A DNA stretch of 64,000 nucleotides from Salinisphaera sp. GTDB taxonomy: Bacteria > Pseudomonadota > Gammaproteobacteria > Nevskiales > Salinisphaeraceae. The notes under the pieces are model-generated. The model was given only the letters and a program-made list of their open reading frames with translations, was not told the DNA's origin and ran no database searches. How positions within the stretch are numbered: the first letter of the stretch is position 1; each line of letters opens with the position of its first letter. The translations under genes were made by a program, and so were the position numbers. Positions 34,508 through 43,873 of this stretch are shown one piece after another. Location: contig NZ_PBYA01000049.1 of NCBI RefSeq assembly GCF_002729955.1, positions 112,614 through 176,613 on the forward strand, in the 5' to 3' direction.

Positions 34508-35350
34508 GTGACGATTATCTGGATTGCCCTTTATTTCCTTGCAGCGCTTTTCGCACTGTTCTTGATCATCTTCCCTGAGGGGCGACGTGCGCTTGGCGAT
34601 GGATTGCGGGCGGCGGCAAACCGGTTTGCTTCGAGCGGGCAGTCTGCGGCCCGAGGCGCTCGTAGCGGCACGGGCAGGGCGATGCGCAACGGGGGGCGGC
34701 TAGCGCGCTGGTTCTCGCGGCACCGATGGATCGCACTTGCCGTGGTCCTGTTATTGACCTTTCCCGTGCTGGTAGTTGTCCAAATGCAAGGCTTACTCGA
34801 CTTCAACAACTATCGCGAAGCCGAGCGCGAGTCGAACCCGCTCGTAGCCAGCCTGCTTCGCGGCGAGCGCCTCGCGCCGCCGCAACCTTTACCGCCCGAG
34901 GTGTTCACCACACGCGAGGTCGAATCCGTACGGCCTGATCTGCGCCTCGCGAACCGAAAATGGGACCGTCTTAAGCCCGAATTCGCGCAGATACTGTTAC
35001 AGGTCTACAAGGAGATGCGCGACAAATACGGCTACCGGATGGTGCTTATCGAAGGCTATCGAAGCCCGGAACGTCAGCAGCGGCTCAAGTCGAAAAGCGG
35101 TTATGTGACGAATGCCGGGCCTTATCAGAGCTATCACCAATTCGGTCTTGCTGCCGACTCCGCCTTCCTTCGCAATGGCAAACTTGTCATTGCCATCGAA
35201 GATGATTGGACACAGCGTGGTTACAACCTCTATGGCAAGCTTGCCGAGAAGTACGGGCTCACATGGGGCGGCAACTGGTCTTTCCAGGATTTCGGCCATG
35301 TCGAGCTCCACGGCACGCGGTATGACGACCCAAGCAAGCATCGTCGCTGA
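34508..35350 (+). CDS. tagX: TagX-like membrane-anchored M15 peptidoglycan peptidase
   Basis: A 280-residue protein with membrane segments at about 3-22 and 73-92 and a C-terminal M15 peptidase domain (about 150-275). The zinc site motif SYHQFGLAADSAF supplies H210 and D217, and DFGHVEL supplies H264 with E266. Acinetobacter TagX is an M15-type L,D-endopeptidase that opens peptidoglycan for T6SS assembly. The topology and gene context match. The start is GTG with a weak GAAAG site. PAAR follows 37 bases later. Confidence 0.8.
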   Translation: MTIIWIALYFLAALFALFLIIFPEGRRALGDGLRAAANRFASSGQSAARGARSGTGRAMRNGGRLARWFSRHRWIALAVVLLLTFPVLVVVQMQGLLDFNNYREAERESNPLVASLLRGERLAPPQPLPPEVFTTREVESVRPDLRLANRKWDRLKPEFAQILLQVYKEMRDKYGYRMVLIEGYRSPERQQRLKSKSGYVTNAGPYQSYHQFGLAADSAFLRNGKLVIAIEDDWTQRGYNLYGKLAEKYGLTWGGNWSFQDFGHVELHGTRYDDPSKHRR

Positions 35351-35387
35351 TTCACACACGGCAAATCGTACGAACATGGAGGACAGC

Positions 35388-35669
35388 ATGTCTCGACCAT
35401 TCATCGTTGTAGGCGACAAGACCGATCACGGCGGCACGGTCATAAGCGGGGCGCCTACCTCAATCACCGGCGGCAAGCCGGTCGCCCGGATCGGCGACGA
35501 AGTGACATGCCCGAGAAGCGAATGCGTGTCACGCGGCATGGGCACGAACCGAATCGTCAGCGGCGATCCAACCGTGATGGTCGACGGCCAACCGGTTGCC
35601 CGCCATGGCGATAAGACCGAGTGTGGGGCAACGCTCATCGCAGGTCAGATGGCGACCTCTACCGATTAA
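35388..35669 (+). CDS. T6SS PAAR-domain spike tip protein
   Basis: A 93-residue protein, essentially one PAAR domain: MSRPFIVVGDKTDHGGTVIS, GKPVARIGDEVTCP, and MVDGQPVARHGDKTECGATL, with repeated G-D and V-A-R turns. It should cap a VgrG trimer. GGAGGA lies five bases upstream of the chosen ATG; another in-frame ATG lies 12 bases earlier. It has no extension, so it is a tip or adaptor and not an effector. Confidence 0.9.
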   Translation: MSRPFIVVGDKTDHGGTVISGAPTSITGGKPVARIGDEVTCPRSECVSRGMGTNRIVSGDPTVMVDGQPVARHGDKTECGATLIAGQMATSTD

Positions 35670-35720
35670 ATCGCTCGGCACCAGCCGAGAAGCGGCGTCG
35701 GTAAATGAAGTTCTCGGCTA

Positions 35721-35966
35721 TTGCTAATACTCCCGCCTTCGGCGGCAAGTCCCAGTCGGCTTGGATGCTGAAGCGCAGTGAGCTAGTCAGGGTTGTATAA
35801 CACGACAGGTGCACGGAAAGCGTCAAAGCGCAGGATGCGCCAGCCTTGCCTAGGAGCAATAGGTCCGCCGCTTTTTCTTCGTTCGGCACCATTTCGTTCG
35901 AACCCGCAGGGGGCCGAATATGGACCTTAGAATAGAACATCGGGCTTACGGCGGGAGTATGAGTAA
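35721..35966. repeat. Imperfect inverted repeat bounding a gene-free 246-bp segment
   Basis: TTGCTAATACTCCCGCC at 35721-35737 recurs in inverted form, GGCGGGAGTATGAGTAA at 35950-35966, with 15 of 17 positions matching. The segment between the arms holds no convincing gene. A minus-strand frame of 93 residues exists but looks non-coding. The remainder of the 385-bp gap between the PAAR gene and the immunity candidate shows nothing else. Confidence 0.4.
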
Positions 35967-36054
35967 AAGCTTTTTAGAGCGCTGTAATCCGGTTAACTGG
36001 GCTGATCGTTGGCTTAATTGAGCAAGCTTATGGCGGCTCACCCAACGCAGTGGG

Positions 36055-36702
36055 CTAATTGCAAAAAGACGACTTGAGGCGAGTCAAGAGAACTGGATCT
36101 TCCTTTATCTCTTTGTTATCGAGCAGAGAGTGAGCGGCGTCGAACCGAAGGTCTTCGGTATAACTCTTGCCAAGAATAATCAACATTGCGTTCGGATATG
36201 CGTGATCGGGATTCGAGAATTCTTCCGAGCGCTCGTTCGCGACGCTTGACATAAATTCCCTTATAGCTGACTCGCTTATCTCTTCATTTTTCTGTATTAG
36301 TATGTCTTCAACAGACCCCAGATGAAGAAGGGTTTCTACCTCGCCCGCCGAAACCAGCTTGCTACCAGACAAAAATAAGTAGTTATAAGTTCGTGATCCT
36401 TCCATCCCGCCTTGGTTAACAACAATTGAAATGAAGCCGAGTGGATTGGCGTGAACGGCAGGAAAGTCCGAAGCCTCGTAGGAATAGGAAAGTTCTTGAC
36501 CGCTTTCTAAGTCGACTTTAACAGTAAGTAATTTTGTCGCAGGCTCGTTCGGTCGTGTTTTAGTCTCAATCGAGTAATTAGCGCGGTATTTCTCGCCACT
36601 GGAAAATATGCCCTCGAACGTGGCGCCATAGGCAATGTTAAACGCAAAGCAAAGTGTTAGAAAGACAAAATGCGCGTATTTAGGAAGGTTCTTAATCATC
36701 AT
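36055..36702 (-). CDS. Candidate periplasmic immunity protein for the GH19-like effector
   Basis: A 215-residue protein with a signal peptide (about 1-26, ending FNIAYGA) and no other membrane segment. No known domain was recognised. Its start overlaps the end of the 760-residue effector gene by 11 bases. Base composition is clearly lower in GC than the flanking T6SS genes (many AAA, AAT, TTA codons), suggesting separate acquisition. An exported partner directly downstream of a cell-wall effector is the standard immunity arrangement, but the function is inferred from context only. Confidence 0.65.
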   Translation of the reverse strand: MMIKNLPKYAHFVFLTLCFAFNIAYGATFEGIFSSGEKYRANYSIETKTRPNEPATKLLTVKVDLESGQELSYSYEASDFPAVHANPLGFISIVVNQGGMEGSRTYNYLFLSGSKLVSAGEVETLLHLGSVEDILIQKNEEISESAIREFMSSVANERSEEFSNPDHAYPNAMLIILGKSYTEDLRFDAAHSLLDNKEIKEDPVLLTRLKSSFCN

Positions 36703-38974
36703 TAGTGTTGTACTCGGCGGAGTCTATTGAGTTCTGTGCTCGCTCGGCAATTGATCGGTGGCTCTTGTACCAATTGGAGTTGGTCAAACTACTCGATTCG
36801 ATTTCGTAATTCGAAAAATTCAGCCCGGGATTTGTTTGGCAGTTATCAGCCTGAAAAATCCTCGCTAGTTTATTTAGCGCAATAAATCTATTCGCTACAT
36901 GCCTAAACCCGCCGTTTACTGCAACGGTTATCGCAAAAAAGTCGTTGGAATCCGCTTTCGGGTTTATATCGCCCCAGCCGCTACCACTACGCCAGTACCA
37001 GCATCCCGATCGAGTAGTCTCTAAGATTGAATGGCTAACGATATCCGGCTGAGACGCGATATCGGGGTTGCCCACCGCGTTGCCATATGATGCATAGTTC
37101 GATCTATGGGTGAGCTGGATTAAGCCCCGCCCATGATAGTTGGCCCCGCCATTATAGTTCGACCAACCACGCGGCATCGAACCATCGCTGTTCCGATATT
37201 CCTCATTTGTTCTTAATTCATCACACTCATGTATCATTTGCGACAGGAAATGCGCTTTTCTGGCACAGGTATTAATCTCGTACGAACGCAAAAATCTATT
37301 TAGCTGCGTGAGGAATCGCGACTTGTCGTAACTTCTGACAGATCTGTCGTGCGCCCGGTAAAACAGGCCGTTAGCTTTCACGTCATCAGGAAGAATTAGA
37401 TCGAGATCGGCTTCCGTGATGTCTTGGCCGCAGGAGCACGTCTTTGGAAAGTTCGCGATTAATCCGATCGGGTGAAAGTGCCAAGCGTTTGGCGCCGAAA
37501 GCTCTGTCACTCCATCCCACCACTGGAGCCGTTGAATTCTTTGCTTTTCCTTGGCCCAGTCGGTTTCGTTAAGCCCCGTCATGTAGCGGTCGAGAGCGTC
37601 CCATTTGCCCATGCTGCCGCCCCATTCACTCTCGAATTTGACGATCAGGTGGGATAGGGATTTCGCAGTGGCGGGATTGGAAAGAGCAGACTTTATCTCC
37701 TCCTTGCTCAATTGGCCGTCATTATCGAGATCGATGTCTTCGCGAATTTTTTTGAACAAGGCGCTGCCATCGGTGGTATTCGCGACGGCATTATAGTCCC
37801 GTTCTTCTTCGGGGCGAGCGCCGCGATTAGCGATGAGGCTGCGCGCCATTTGCTGGTCGAGCGACGTGCTTTCTTCTACAAACGAGAACCCATCCCACGC
37901 CCATGGTGAGGGTTTCTCCTTATCTGACGCATTCGATTGTCGCGTCGTGTTCTGGGCACTATCGGTGCGGCGTTGATTCAACTCGGGCGCGCGTTCTCGG
38001 CTCGTTTTTACGAACGCGGGTACATCGTCGGTGCTGAAAACTTCGATATGTACCAGCGGGGCGGGTTGCTGGTCGGTGTAGCGCTGGTAGGAACCCGGGT
38101 AGCCGACGAGTTCGCCGGCTGAGATCGGCACCGGATCGTCCAGGTTCACTATCGTGTCGGCGGTAGCATCTAGATTAGGACCTTCTAGCTCGTCTTTATA
38201 AGCAAATAGGCCAGCCGGACTTAGCTCTGCTGGTTCGGTGGCGCCGGTATTGATGCGAAGCACGGGGAAGTAGCCTGGCCAGTCGCGTTTCGCTGGGCCT
38301 AGCACCAGCTTGGCTCCCGAAATCGCCAAGCCTTTTATCTGGTGACTTTCGTCACGAAGGTTCAGGCCAATTCGTCCGTTCAACTGGTCTCGCGCGGCTT
38401 GGCCGACCGTATAGGACGTCAGAAAAGTCGGGGGTTCTTTGGACTGGGTGTCGCTGTCAGCCGCTATCGGCGCCATCGCCTCTTCATACTTGTAAGCGGC
38501 AAGGTTCAGAAGGTGCATGTACAGGCTGTAAAACACGAGCGTGCTATTGGGTTTGCCTGCTGCCGTGTCCTGCTCGCTGCTACCCGAGGGTTGGTCTCCG
38601 CTTAGCGCAGCGCCATTGTCTGCATTCTGCGCCGGTAGTTGAAGCTTGTGGCGGACCAGGACGAAGCCGGTTGAGTATTCGGCGTTTTTTGGGCCGTTCT
38701 CGTATTCTATGGCGGGGTACTCAGAATCGATCCTGTACGCGACAACCTCGCCGTCTGCAATGCAACGAACACCGTTACCCTGCTGAAGGGCGCCGCCGGT
38801 GGCCGAATCAAAATGGATGCCGCCGTGCCATAACCCGTTGCTGCCGACCGGGAAGAATCCGGTCGACGCCTGTGCGAGAGCGCGGTAATAAATTGTTGCT
38901 TGGTCTTCGGGGCTGCCGTTATCGGTCGTTTCAAAAGGGTAAGACCAGTCTCGCACAGGCGGTTGGTCACTCAT
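36692..38974 (-). CDS. Candidate T6SS effector: M23-like, EF-hand and GH19-like peptidoglycan hydrolase
   Basis: A 760-residue protein directly downstream of vgrG. The N-terminal 45-315 resembles an M23 peptidase with large insertions: WHGGIHFDSATGG (H50, H54), SLYMHLL, and PLVHIEVFS. The canonical HxxxD reads HxxxH and the HxH motif has lost its first His, so activity is doubtful. An EF-hand DLDNDGQLSKEEI lies near 415-427. The C-terminal 565-700 resembles GH19 chitinase/lysozyme: FLSQMIHECDELRTNEEYRN and NYHGRGLIQLTHRSNYASYG. No signal peptide, as expected for VgrG-loaded cargo. The start lies 11 bases after the vgrG stop. Confidence 0.8.
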   Translation of the reverse strand: MSDQPPVRDWSYPFETTDNGSPEDQATIYYRALAQASTGFFPVGSNGLWHGGIHFDSATGGALQQGNGVRCIADGEVVAYRIDSEYPAIEYENGPKNAEYSTGFVLVRHKLQLPAQNADNGAALSGDQPSGSSEQDTAAGKPNSTLVFYSLYMHLLNLAAYKYEEAMAPIAADSDTQSKEPPTFLTSYTVGQAARDQLNGRIGLNLRDESHQIKGLAISGAKLVLGPAKRDWPGYFPVLRINTGATEPAELSPAGLFAYKDELEGPNLDATADTIVNLDDPVPISAGELVGYPGSYQRYTDQQPAPLVHIEVFSTDDVPAFVKTSRERAPELNQRRTDSAQNTTRQSNASDKEKPSPWAWDGFSFVEESTSLDQQMARSLIANRGARPEEERDYNAVANTTDGSALFKKIREDIDLDNDGQLSKEEIKSALSNPATAKSLSHLIVKFESEWGGSMGKWDALDRYMTGLNETDWAKEKQRIQRLQWWDGVTELSAPNAWHFHPIGLIANFPKTCSCGQDITEADLDLILPDDVKANGLFYRAHDRSVRSYDKSRFLTQLNRFLRSYEINTCARKAHFLSQMIHECDELRTNEEYRNSDGSMPRGWSNYNGGANYHGRGLIQLTHRSNYASYGNAVGNPDIASQPDIVSHSILETTRSGCWYWRSGSGWGDINPKADSNDFFAITVAVNGGFRHVANRFIALNKLARIFQADNCQTNPGLNFSNYEIESSSLTNSNWYKSHRSIAERAQNSIDSAEYNTNDD

Positions 38975-38985
38975 GCGTTATCCCC

Positions 38986-41571
38986 CTAGCCGGAGAAATC
39001 AACCATTCGAGCGGGCGTTAATTTGACTGTACCTTCCGGCAGCTGGCGGATGGCTGCCTTCTCGCTTAGCGGCCCCACAAACCCATGCGCCCCACCTTTA
39101 ACGGTAAACGTCCCCGGACAGGCGAAGGTGATATTGCCGCCTTCAAGCGTCACGGTGGACTGTCCGGAGGTCAGCACGATCTTGCTCTGGGCGAAGACGT
39201 TGACGGTGTCGGTGCTGCTGGTCACGGTCACGCTGTCGTCGGCCAGGATCTCCAGCGTGTCGTCGTGGGCTTGTAGGGACAGTGGGCCATTGGCGGCCAC
39301 GGCCTGGGCGCCGCCGTCGTGGGTGTAGAGGCTGGTGGTACCACCGGCCACGCTGCTGTAAGTCGCACCCGCCGTGTGCTGGGTTTCACCCTGGGTGGTG
39401 ACATGGGTGTTCTGGCCGGCATAGTGCAGCTGCGAGGCCGGGGTGGTGAAAGCCACGGTGCTGGGGCTGTCGACGAACACGAAGGGTTGTGCAAAGCGCT
39501 CGGCGGGATCGCCGCCCGATCTTTTCCCGGATGCCGCCTTGCGATGATCCTGGCCACCAACGGGAGCGGTATAAACGCCGTCCGCGTTGGGGTCGATCGC
39601 TTGGGTAAAATCGGCTTGCGCCGTATTGGCGTTGAGTCCGGCCGCGTTCTGTGCACTGGCCGCATCCGAGAGGCTCGTCGCGCGTTCCTGGGCGGCCTTG
39701 AGTTGGCCGACCGCTTCGGTCACGTCCTGGGCGGTGGACGTGGCGCGCGGACGCGCGCTGCTGGATACGAGCAGGCCTTCGGGCGCGCGCAGCGCGGCCC
39801 AGCCTTTCGTGGTCAGTTCCGTACCCTGGCCACGATAGGCACCGCGGTGTGCGCCTTGTTGATCGATCAAGTAACCCAGATTGAGGGCGCTGTCGGCCTG
39901 GGTGGTGGCCAGGCGCGTTCTGAGCTGACCCGGGGCATCGTCATGCATCCACTGGTTATGGCCGCTGCCATCCAGGGCGCGATCGTGGGTGCCGGAGAGC
40001 GTGCCGGGGTGGTTCGCGTTGCTGTTCGCGCCGGCGGCAAAGGGTGGGGCATCACTGCCGTTATAGAACTGGCCGGTAATGATCGGCTGGTCGAAATCGC
40101 CGTCGAGAAAATCCACCAGCACTTCACTGCCAATACGCGGAGTGAAATGATCCCCCCAGTTGGGCCCGGCCAGACCTTCGGCCACCCGCACCCAGGTGCC
40201 GGCCCGTTCATCGCCCGGGGCATTGCCCTGCGGGTTGGCGCTGCTATGGGTTTCACGCAGACCGCCCGGCGTGGGTTGCTCGCCGCGTTGCCAGGGGAAC
40301 TGGATCTTGACGCGATGATCACGGTTGCTGGTCAGGGTTTCATCGGCCACGCCCACGACAAGGGCGCTTTCCGGGCCGGCGGCCTGGGGCGCGGCGATGA
40401 AGGTGGGCACCACGGCCGTGGTATCGGGTACACAGACAAAGGCGTTGCGATAACTGCCGAACTCAATATCGGTCGTACCCAGCAGATGGGCGAGATGCGC
40501 ACCCAGATTGTTGGCCGCACGATGCTCGACCGCACAGAGCACATAGCGGCCGTCGTCACTGGCATGGTCAGTGAGCGTAAAGGCACAGCCCGCGGCCAGT
40601 TGCCGCGCACTGGCCGTGCCCGAGGCGCTGATGCTTTTTAGACGCGCGGCGGCAAGGGCGTTATCGACGCTTTGAGTGATGCCGGCCTCATCCTGATGAC
40701 GCCAGCTGCTGCGACTGCCGTCGTAGAGTTCCAGCGCCGGTAGATCGGGGGCGGCCTGCTCGCTTTGTGCGGCGTGGGCTTTGAGCTTGAAGGCATCCCA
40801 GGCTGACAAGGTGGCGGTATTGGGGGCCAGCGCCCGCCGGGCGCTGAATACGGTGATGGCATCTTCGGTTTCAGCGGCAGAAATACGATGAAACCGGATC
40901 GTAGCCGGCTCTACATCCGGCGCGTCGGCCTGGCGATCAAAAATGCGCAGCTGCGGGCCGTGACTGGCGCCGTGTTCGGTATCGGCCGCCGAGGCGTTCG
41001 GATCGTGACGAAAATGAAAGCTGAGGCCTTCTTCGGCGAGCAGGCGTTCAACAAAAGCCAGATCGGTTTCTCGGTACTGGGTACAGCGCGGACGTTTCGC
41101 CAGTGTCTGGCTGACATCGACGGCGTAGTCGGCCTGGGGGTAATCGGCAAAGATGCGTTCGATGATCTCGAGCGCGTCGAGATCCTGAAAGACGAGACAG
41201 TTACGCCGACGCGATAGAAACGAAAGCCAGGGCTGCAGATGCAGCCGATAGCGGGCCAGCCCGCCATCGGCGCCGAGAAAACCGGCCTGGGTGATATAGC
41301 CGTGCCAGGCGCGGGGGCTGCCACTGGCCTGGGCCAGGCGCAGGGTCATGGGCTGGCCGATGAGGGTCTTGAGTTCGAAATGGGCCGAGGGGGCGGTACA
41401 GTCGATGACGAACTCGAAGCACTCGCTGATGGCTTCGCGCCCGTGCATGCGTTCGACTACGAAGGCTTCTTCGCCGAGGGGTGTTTCCACCGCCAGAAGC
41501 CGGCCGTGCTGGCTATAGACGGCCTGGAAGGCCTGGCGGATTTTGCTGATGGCGAGATCGGACTGTGCCAT
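38986..41571 (-). CDS. tssI: T6SS spike protein VgrG (first copy)
   Basis: An 861-residue VgrG. The gp27-like part has YRETDLAFVERLLAEEGLSF and WHGYITQAG. The gp5-like OB domain has RVKIQFPWQRGEQ, GTWVRVAEGLAGPNWG and FTPRIGSEVLVDFLDGDFDQ. The C-terminal DUF2345 beta-helix ends with STVTLEGGNITFACPGTFTV, with no extra effector domain. It lies 18 bases after tssL and just before the GH19-like effector, so it is the likely carrier of that effector. Confidence 0.96.
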   Translation of the reverse strand: MAQSDLAISKIRQAFQAVYSQHGRLLAVETPLGEEAFVVERMHGREAISECFEFVIDCTAPSAHFELKTLIGQPMTLRLAQASGSPRAWHGYITQAGFLGADGGLARYRLHLQPWLSFLSRRRNCLVFQDLDALEIIERIFADYPQADYAVDVSQTLAKRPRCTQYRETDLAFVERLLAEEGLSFHFRHDPNASAADTEHGASHGPQLRIFDRQADAPDVEPATIRFHRISAAETEDAITVFSARRALAPNTATLSAWDAFKLKAHAAQSEQAAPDLPALELYDGSRSSWRHQDEAGITQSVDNALAAARLKSISASGTASARQLAAGCAFTLTDHASDDGRYVLCAVEHRAANNLGAHLAHLLGTTDIEFGSYRNAFVCVPDTTAVVPTFIAAPQAAGPESALVVGVADETLTSNRDHRVKIQFPWQRGEQPTPGGLRETHSSANPQGNAPGDERAGTWVRVAEGLAGPNWGDHFTPRIGSEVLVDFLDGDFDQPIITGQFYNGSDAPPFAAGANSNANHPGTLSGTHDRALDGSGHNQWMHDDAPGQLRTRLATTQADSALNLGYLIDQQGAHRGAYRGQGTELTTKGWAALRAPEGLLVSSSARPRATSTAQDVTEAVGQLKAAQERATSLSDAASAQNAAGLNANTAQADFTQAIDPNADGVYTAPVGGQDHRKAASGKRSGGDPAERFAQPFVFVDSPSTVAFTTPASQLHYAGQNTHVTTQGETQHTAGATYSSVAGGTTSLYTHDGGAQAVAANGPLSLQAHDDTLEILADDSVTVTSSTDTVNVFAQSKIVLTSGQSTVTLEGGNITFACPGTFTVKGGAHGFVGPLSEKAAIRQLPEGTVKLTPARMVDFSG

Positions 41572-41589
41572 GTGATTACCTGCCGATGT

Positions 41590-42384
41590 CTAGGGCAGCG
41601 TGATGGTCAAATGGGCGGCCGAAGGTGGCAGCTGGACGACGTCGTTGTATTGCGCAAGTCGGTGCTCGCTACTGCTCGAAAGGCTCGCATTAAGACCGAC
41701 AAGTGCTACGGCACCCACCAGTGCGCACACGCTTGCGACTACCCAGGCGGGTACTTCGCGCTTGAGCGTGTGGGCCACGGAATCCGGTGGCTCCCAGTGC
41801 GGCGCAAAACCTGAGCGTCGGCCTTTCATGTTTGCGATTTCATCGCCGAGGCGGGCGGTCAGGTAGCCCAGCTTTTCCGAACCCTCGAGCGCGAATTTGC
41901 CCTTGAAACCGAGCAGCAGGCACATATAGAAGACTTCCAGCGCCTCAATGCGGGAGCGCCCCTGCGCACGCAGTTCTTCGAGGCGGTCGAAGAAATGTTC
42001 GCCGGCCAGCTGGTCGCCGAAAAGCTCAAGCTGTAGAGGGCGTCGGCCCCATTCGTCACGGATATCCGCCGCTTCGGCGAGCACGGTTTCGTCCACCGCG
42101 GCACAAAGCGCGTATTTTGCCGCGTAGATATCCTCGGTGGATTTATTCAGCTTTTTGGCGGAGCGCTCGAACTCGTCGAGGTAGCGTTCGACCGCATTTG
42201 CAAACGCCGCCGCGTCCTGCGGCAGCTGGCCGTTGCGCAACGCGAAAAGCAGATAGAAGCCGTTATAGAGCAGATCGACCAGCGTCTTGTTGCCGTCGTG
42301 CTCCACGCCGTGGTATGCCGTATCCGCGCTGCTGCTCGGGCTATTGAACATGCTAGGCCGGTTGCCGTTCGTGGAGCTGTTCAT
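41590..42384 (-). CDS. tssL: T6SS membrane complex protein TssL (DotU family)
   Basis: A 264-residue DotU-type protein with a cytosolic hook-like helical domain (LLYNGFYLLFALRNGQLP, YALCAAVDETVLAE, LQLELFGDQLAGEHFFDRLE) and one C-terminal membrane helix (VVASVCALVGAVALVGLNAS). The periplasmic tail is about 30 residues and has no OmpA peptidoglycan-binding domain. It overlaps tssK by four bases. Confidence 0.95.
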   Translation of the reverse strand: MNSSTNGNRPSMFNSPSSSADTAYHGVEHDGNKTLVDLLYNGFYLLFALRNGQLPQDAAAFANAVERYLDEFERSAKKLNKSTEDIYAAKYALCAAVDETVLAEAADIRDEWGRRPLQLELFGDQLAGEHFFDRLEELRAQGRSRIEALEVFYMCLLLGFKGKFALEGSEKLGYLTARLGDEIANMKGRRSGFAPHWEPPDSVAHTLKREVPAWVVASVCALVGAVALVGLNASLSSSSEHRLAQYNDVVQLPPSAAHLTITLP

Positions 42385-43721
42385 GGCGTGACCGCGATGA
42401 GTTCGAGCTTGAGGTCCGACACCCCGTTAGGCACATAGATCATCACCGAGCCTGCCTTGAGCATGCGCTCATAGAGTGGCCCCTGGGCCTGAAGCGCGAA
42501 GTAATACTGCCCGCTTCGTACCGGCACGGCGGCCGGCGCCTGCGGGGTATGCACGAGTTTCACGCCCGGCAGCGCCGAGAGCACGCATTTTTCCACATCG
42601 TCCGGCGCGCCGACCTTGAATCGTACCGGCACCACCTCGATCAGCTCGGTCGCCGGCATATCCGCACCCACGGACAGGTAAAGCTCGGTGCGTTCGTCGA
42701 TTCGGTCGGATGCAAGCTGGCCCAGATAGTAGGACGGCCGCTGCTCGGTGAGCGCGATCTTGAAGTAGCGCTCGGAGATGACCGCTTCCAGCAGCTCGCG
42801 GTTGATGCGCATGAGCGCCTCGAAACACGTGCCGGGCTCATCGTGGCTATAGGCCGGCAGGTCATTGAGCGTATAGACCTTCGAGAAGGTCATGAGCGAG
42901 CCCGCCAACTCGAGCATCTGCTGGTAGAGACGCTCGGGAAAAAGCCGTGGGTGATGCAGAAAATGCGACAGCCGCGCAAACGATGTGCTCGCCGTGTGCA
43001 ACAACCAGAACGATGCGATATCGCCCGATCGGAATTCAATCACATGCTTGCTGGGTTCGCGGTGATGCCCGTACAGCGCTTCAACCTTCGCCTGGAGTGC
43101 GTCGAGCAAACTGCGCAGCTGCTGTTGAAGCAGCGGCGATGCCTCGATATTGAGACACGGGGGCATGAAGCTCTTGTCGAGCTCGAAGCCGCCGGTCGAG
43201 GCGCGCTCGACCCGAGCGATCGGCAGGGAAACGAACTCGTCGCGGGGTTTGTCGTCGGTGAGTAGCCGCACCGACTTGCCCAGGAATGCGATCTCGGCCT
43301 CGCTGGCATCGGTGAACAGGTCCGCGGTCTGTGCGTTTGTTTTCACGTAGCGCGACAGCCCGTTGCCGTCGCCGCCGAGATTGCCGCCATGATCCTTGAA
43401 GCGGGGGATAGCTGCGTGGATTACGACGCTTGACGCGTTGTCGGGCAGGGCATCCAGGCCGATAGCTTCCGGCAGGGGATCGCTCTCGGGGGCGGCCACG
43501 GTTTCTCCATCGGGGAAAACCGCCGAAAACGATTCCAGCCGGAATACGCCGTTACGAAGCGCGCCGATGTCGACCCGGCTACCGCGGATTCCCCATGCAT
43601 AGGGGTGCAAATCCGCCATGACCTCCCGTACGCGACCGTCATGGAAGGCATCCTGACGTTGAAAGTGCTGCGGCCTCAAAAAGAGGCCTTCACCCCATAA
43701 AACACGTCTATTCCAATTCAT
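42381..43721 (-). CDS. tssK: T6SS baseplate adaptor TssK
   Basis: A 446-residue protein that links the baseplate to TssL/TssM. The start MNWNRRVLWGEGLFLRPQHF is the TssK signature, followed by the phage receptor-binding-like body. LPLARVERA-like and YQQMLELAGSLMTFS segments and the C-terminal LYLSVGADMP are conserved. Overlaps tssL by four bases. Confidence 0.96.
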   Translation of the reverse strand: MNWNRRVLWGEGLFLRPQHFQRQDAFHDGRVREVMADLHPYAWGIRGSRVDIGALRNGVFRLESFSAVFPDGETVAAPESDPLPEAIGLDALPDNASSVVIHAAIPRFKDHGGNLGGDGNGLSRYVKTNAQTADLFTDASEAEIAFLGKSVRLLTDDKPRDEFVSLPIARVERASTGGFELDKSFMPPCLNIEASPLLQQQLRSLLDALQAKVEALYGHHREPSKHVIEFRSGDIASFWLLHTASTSFARLSHFLHHPRLFPERLYQQMLELAGSLMTFSKVYTLNDLPAYSHDEPGTCFEALMRINRELLEAVISERYFKIALTEQRPSYYLGQLASDRIDERTELYLSVGADMPATELIEVVPVRFKVGAPDDVEKCVLSALPGVKLVHTPQAPAAVPVRSGQYYFALQAQGPLYERMLKAGSVMIYVPNGVSDLKLELIAVTP

Positions 43722-43873
43722 CAGTCCCTATCCCATCGGTCGCGGCGGCTAACGCAGGCGACTCGTTGCCCCAGTGTGGGTGATTGCTACATCCCCATTC
43801 AGGTGCTCGCGTACGGAGCTGTAGCGTAAATCATTCATGCGTCATTCGTCTTACCACCCGTCAAGCGTGCGCA

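Noticed and set aside
35659..35940. 93-codon minus-strand frame between PAAR and the immunity candidate
   Set aside because: Lies across the inverted-repeat segment, has no ribosome-binding site and no recognisable features.
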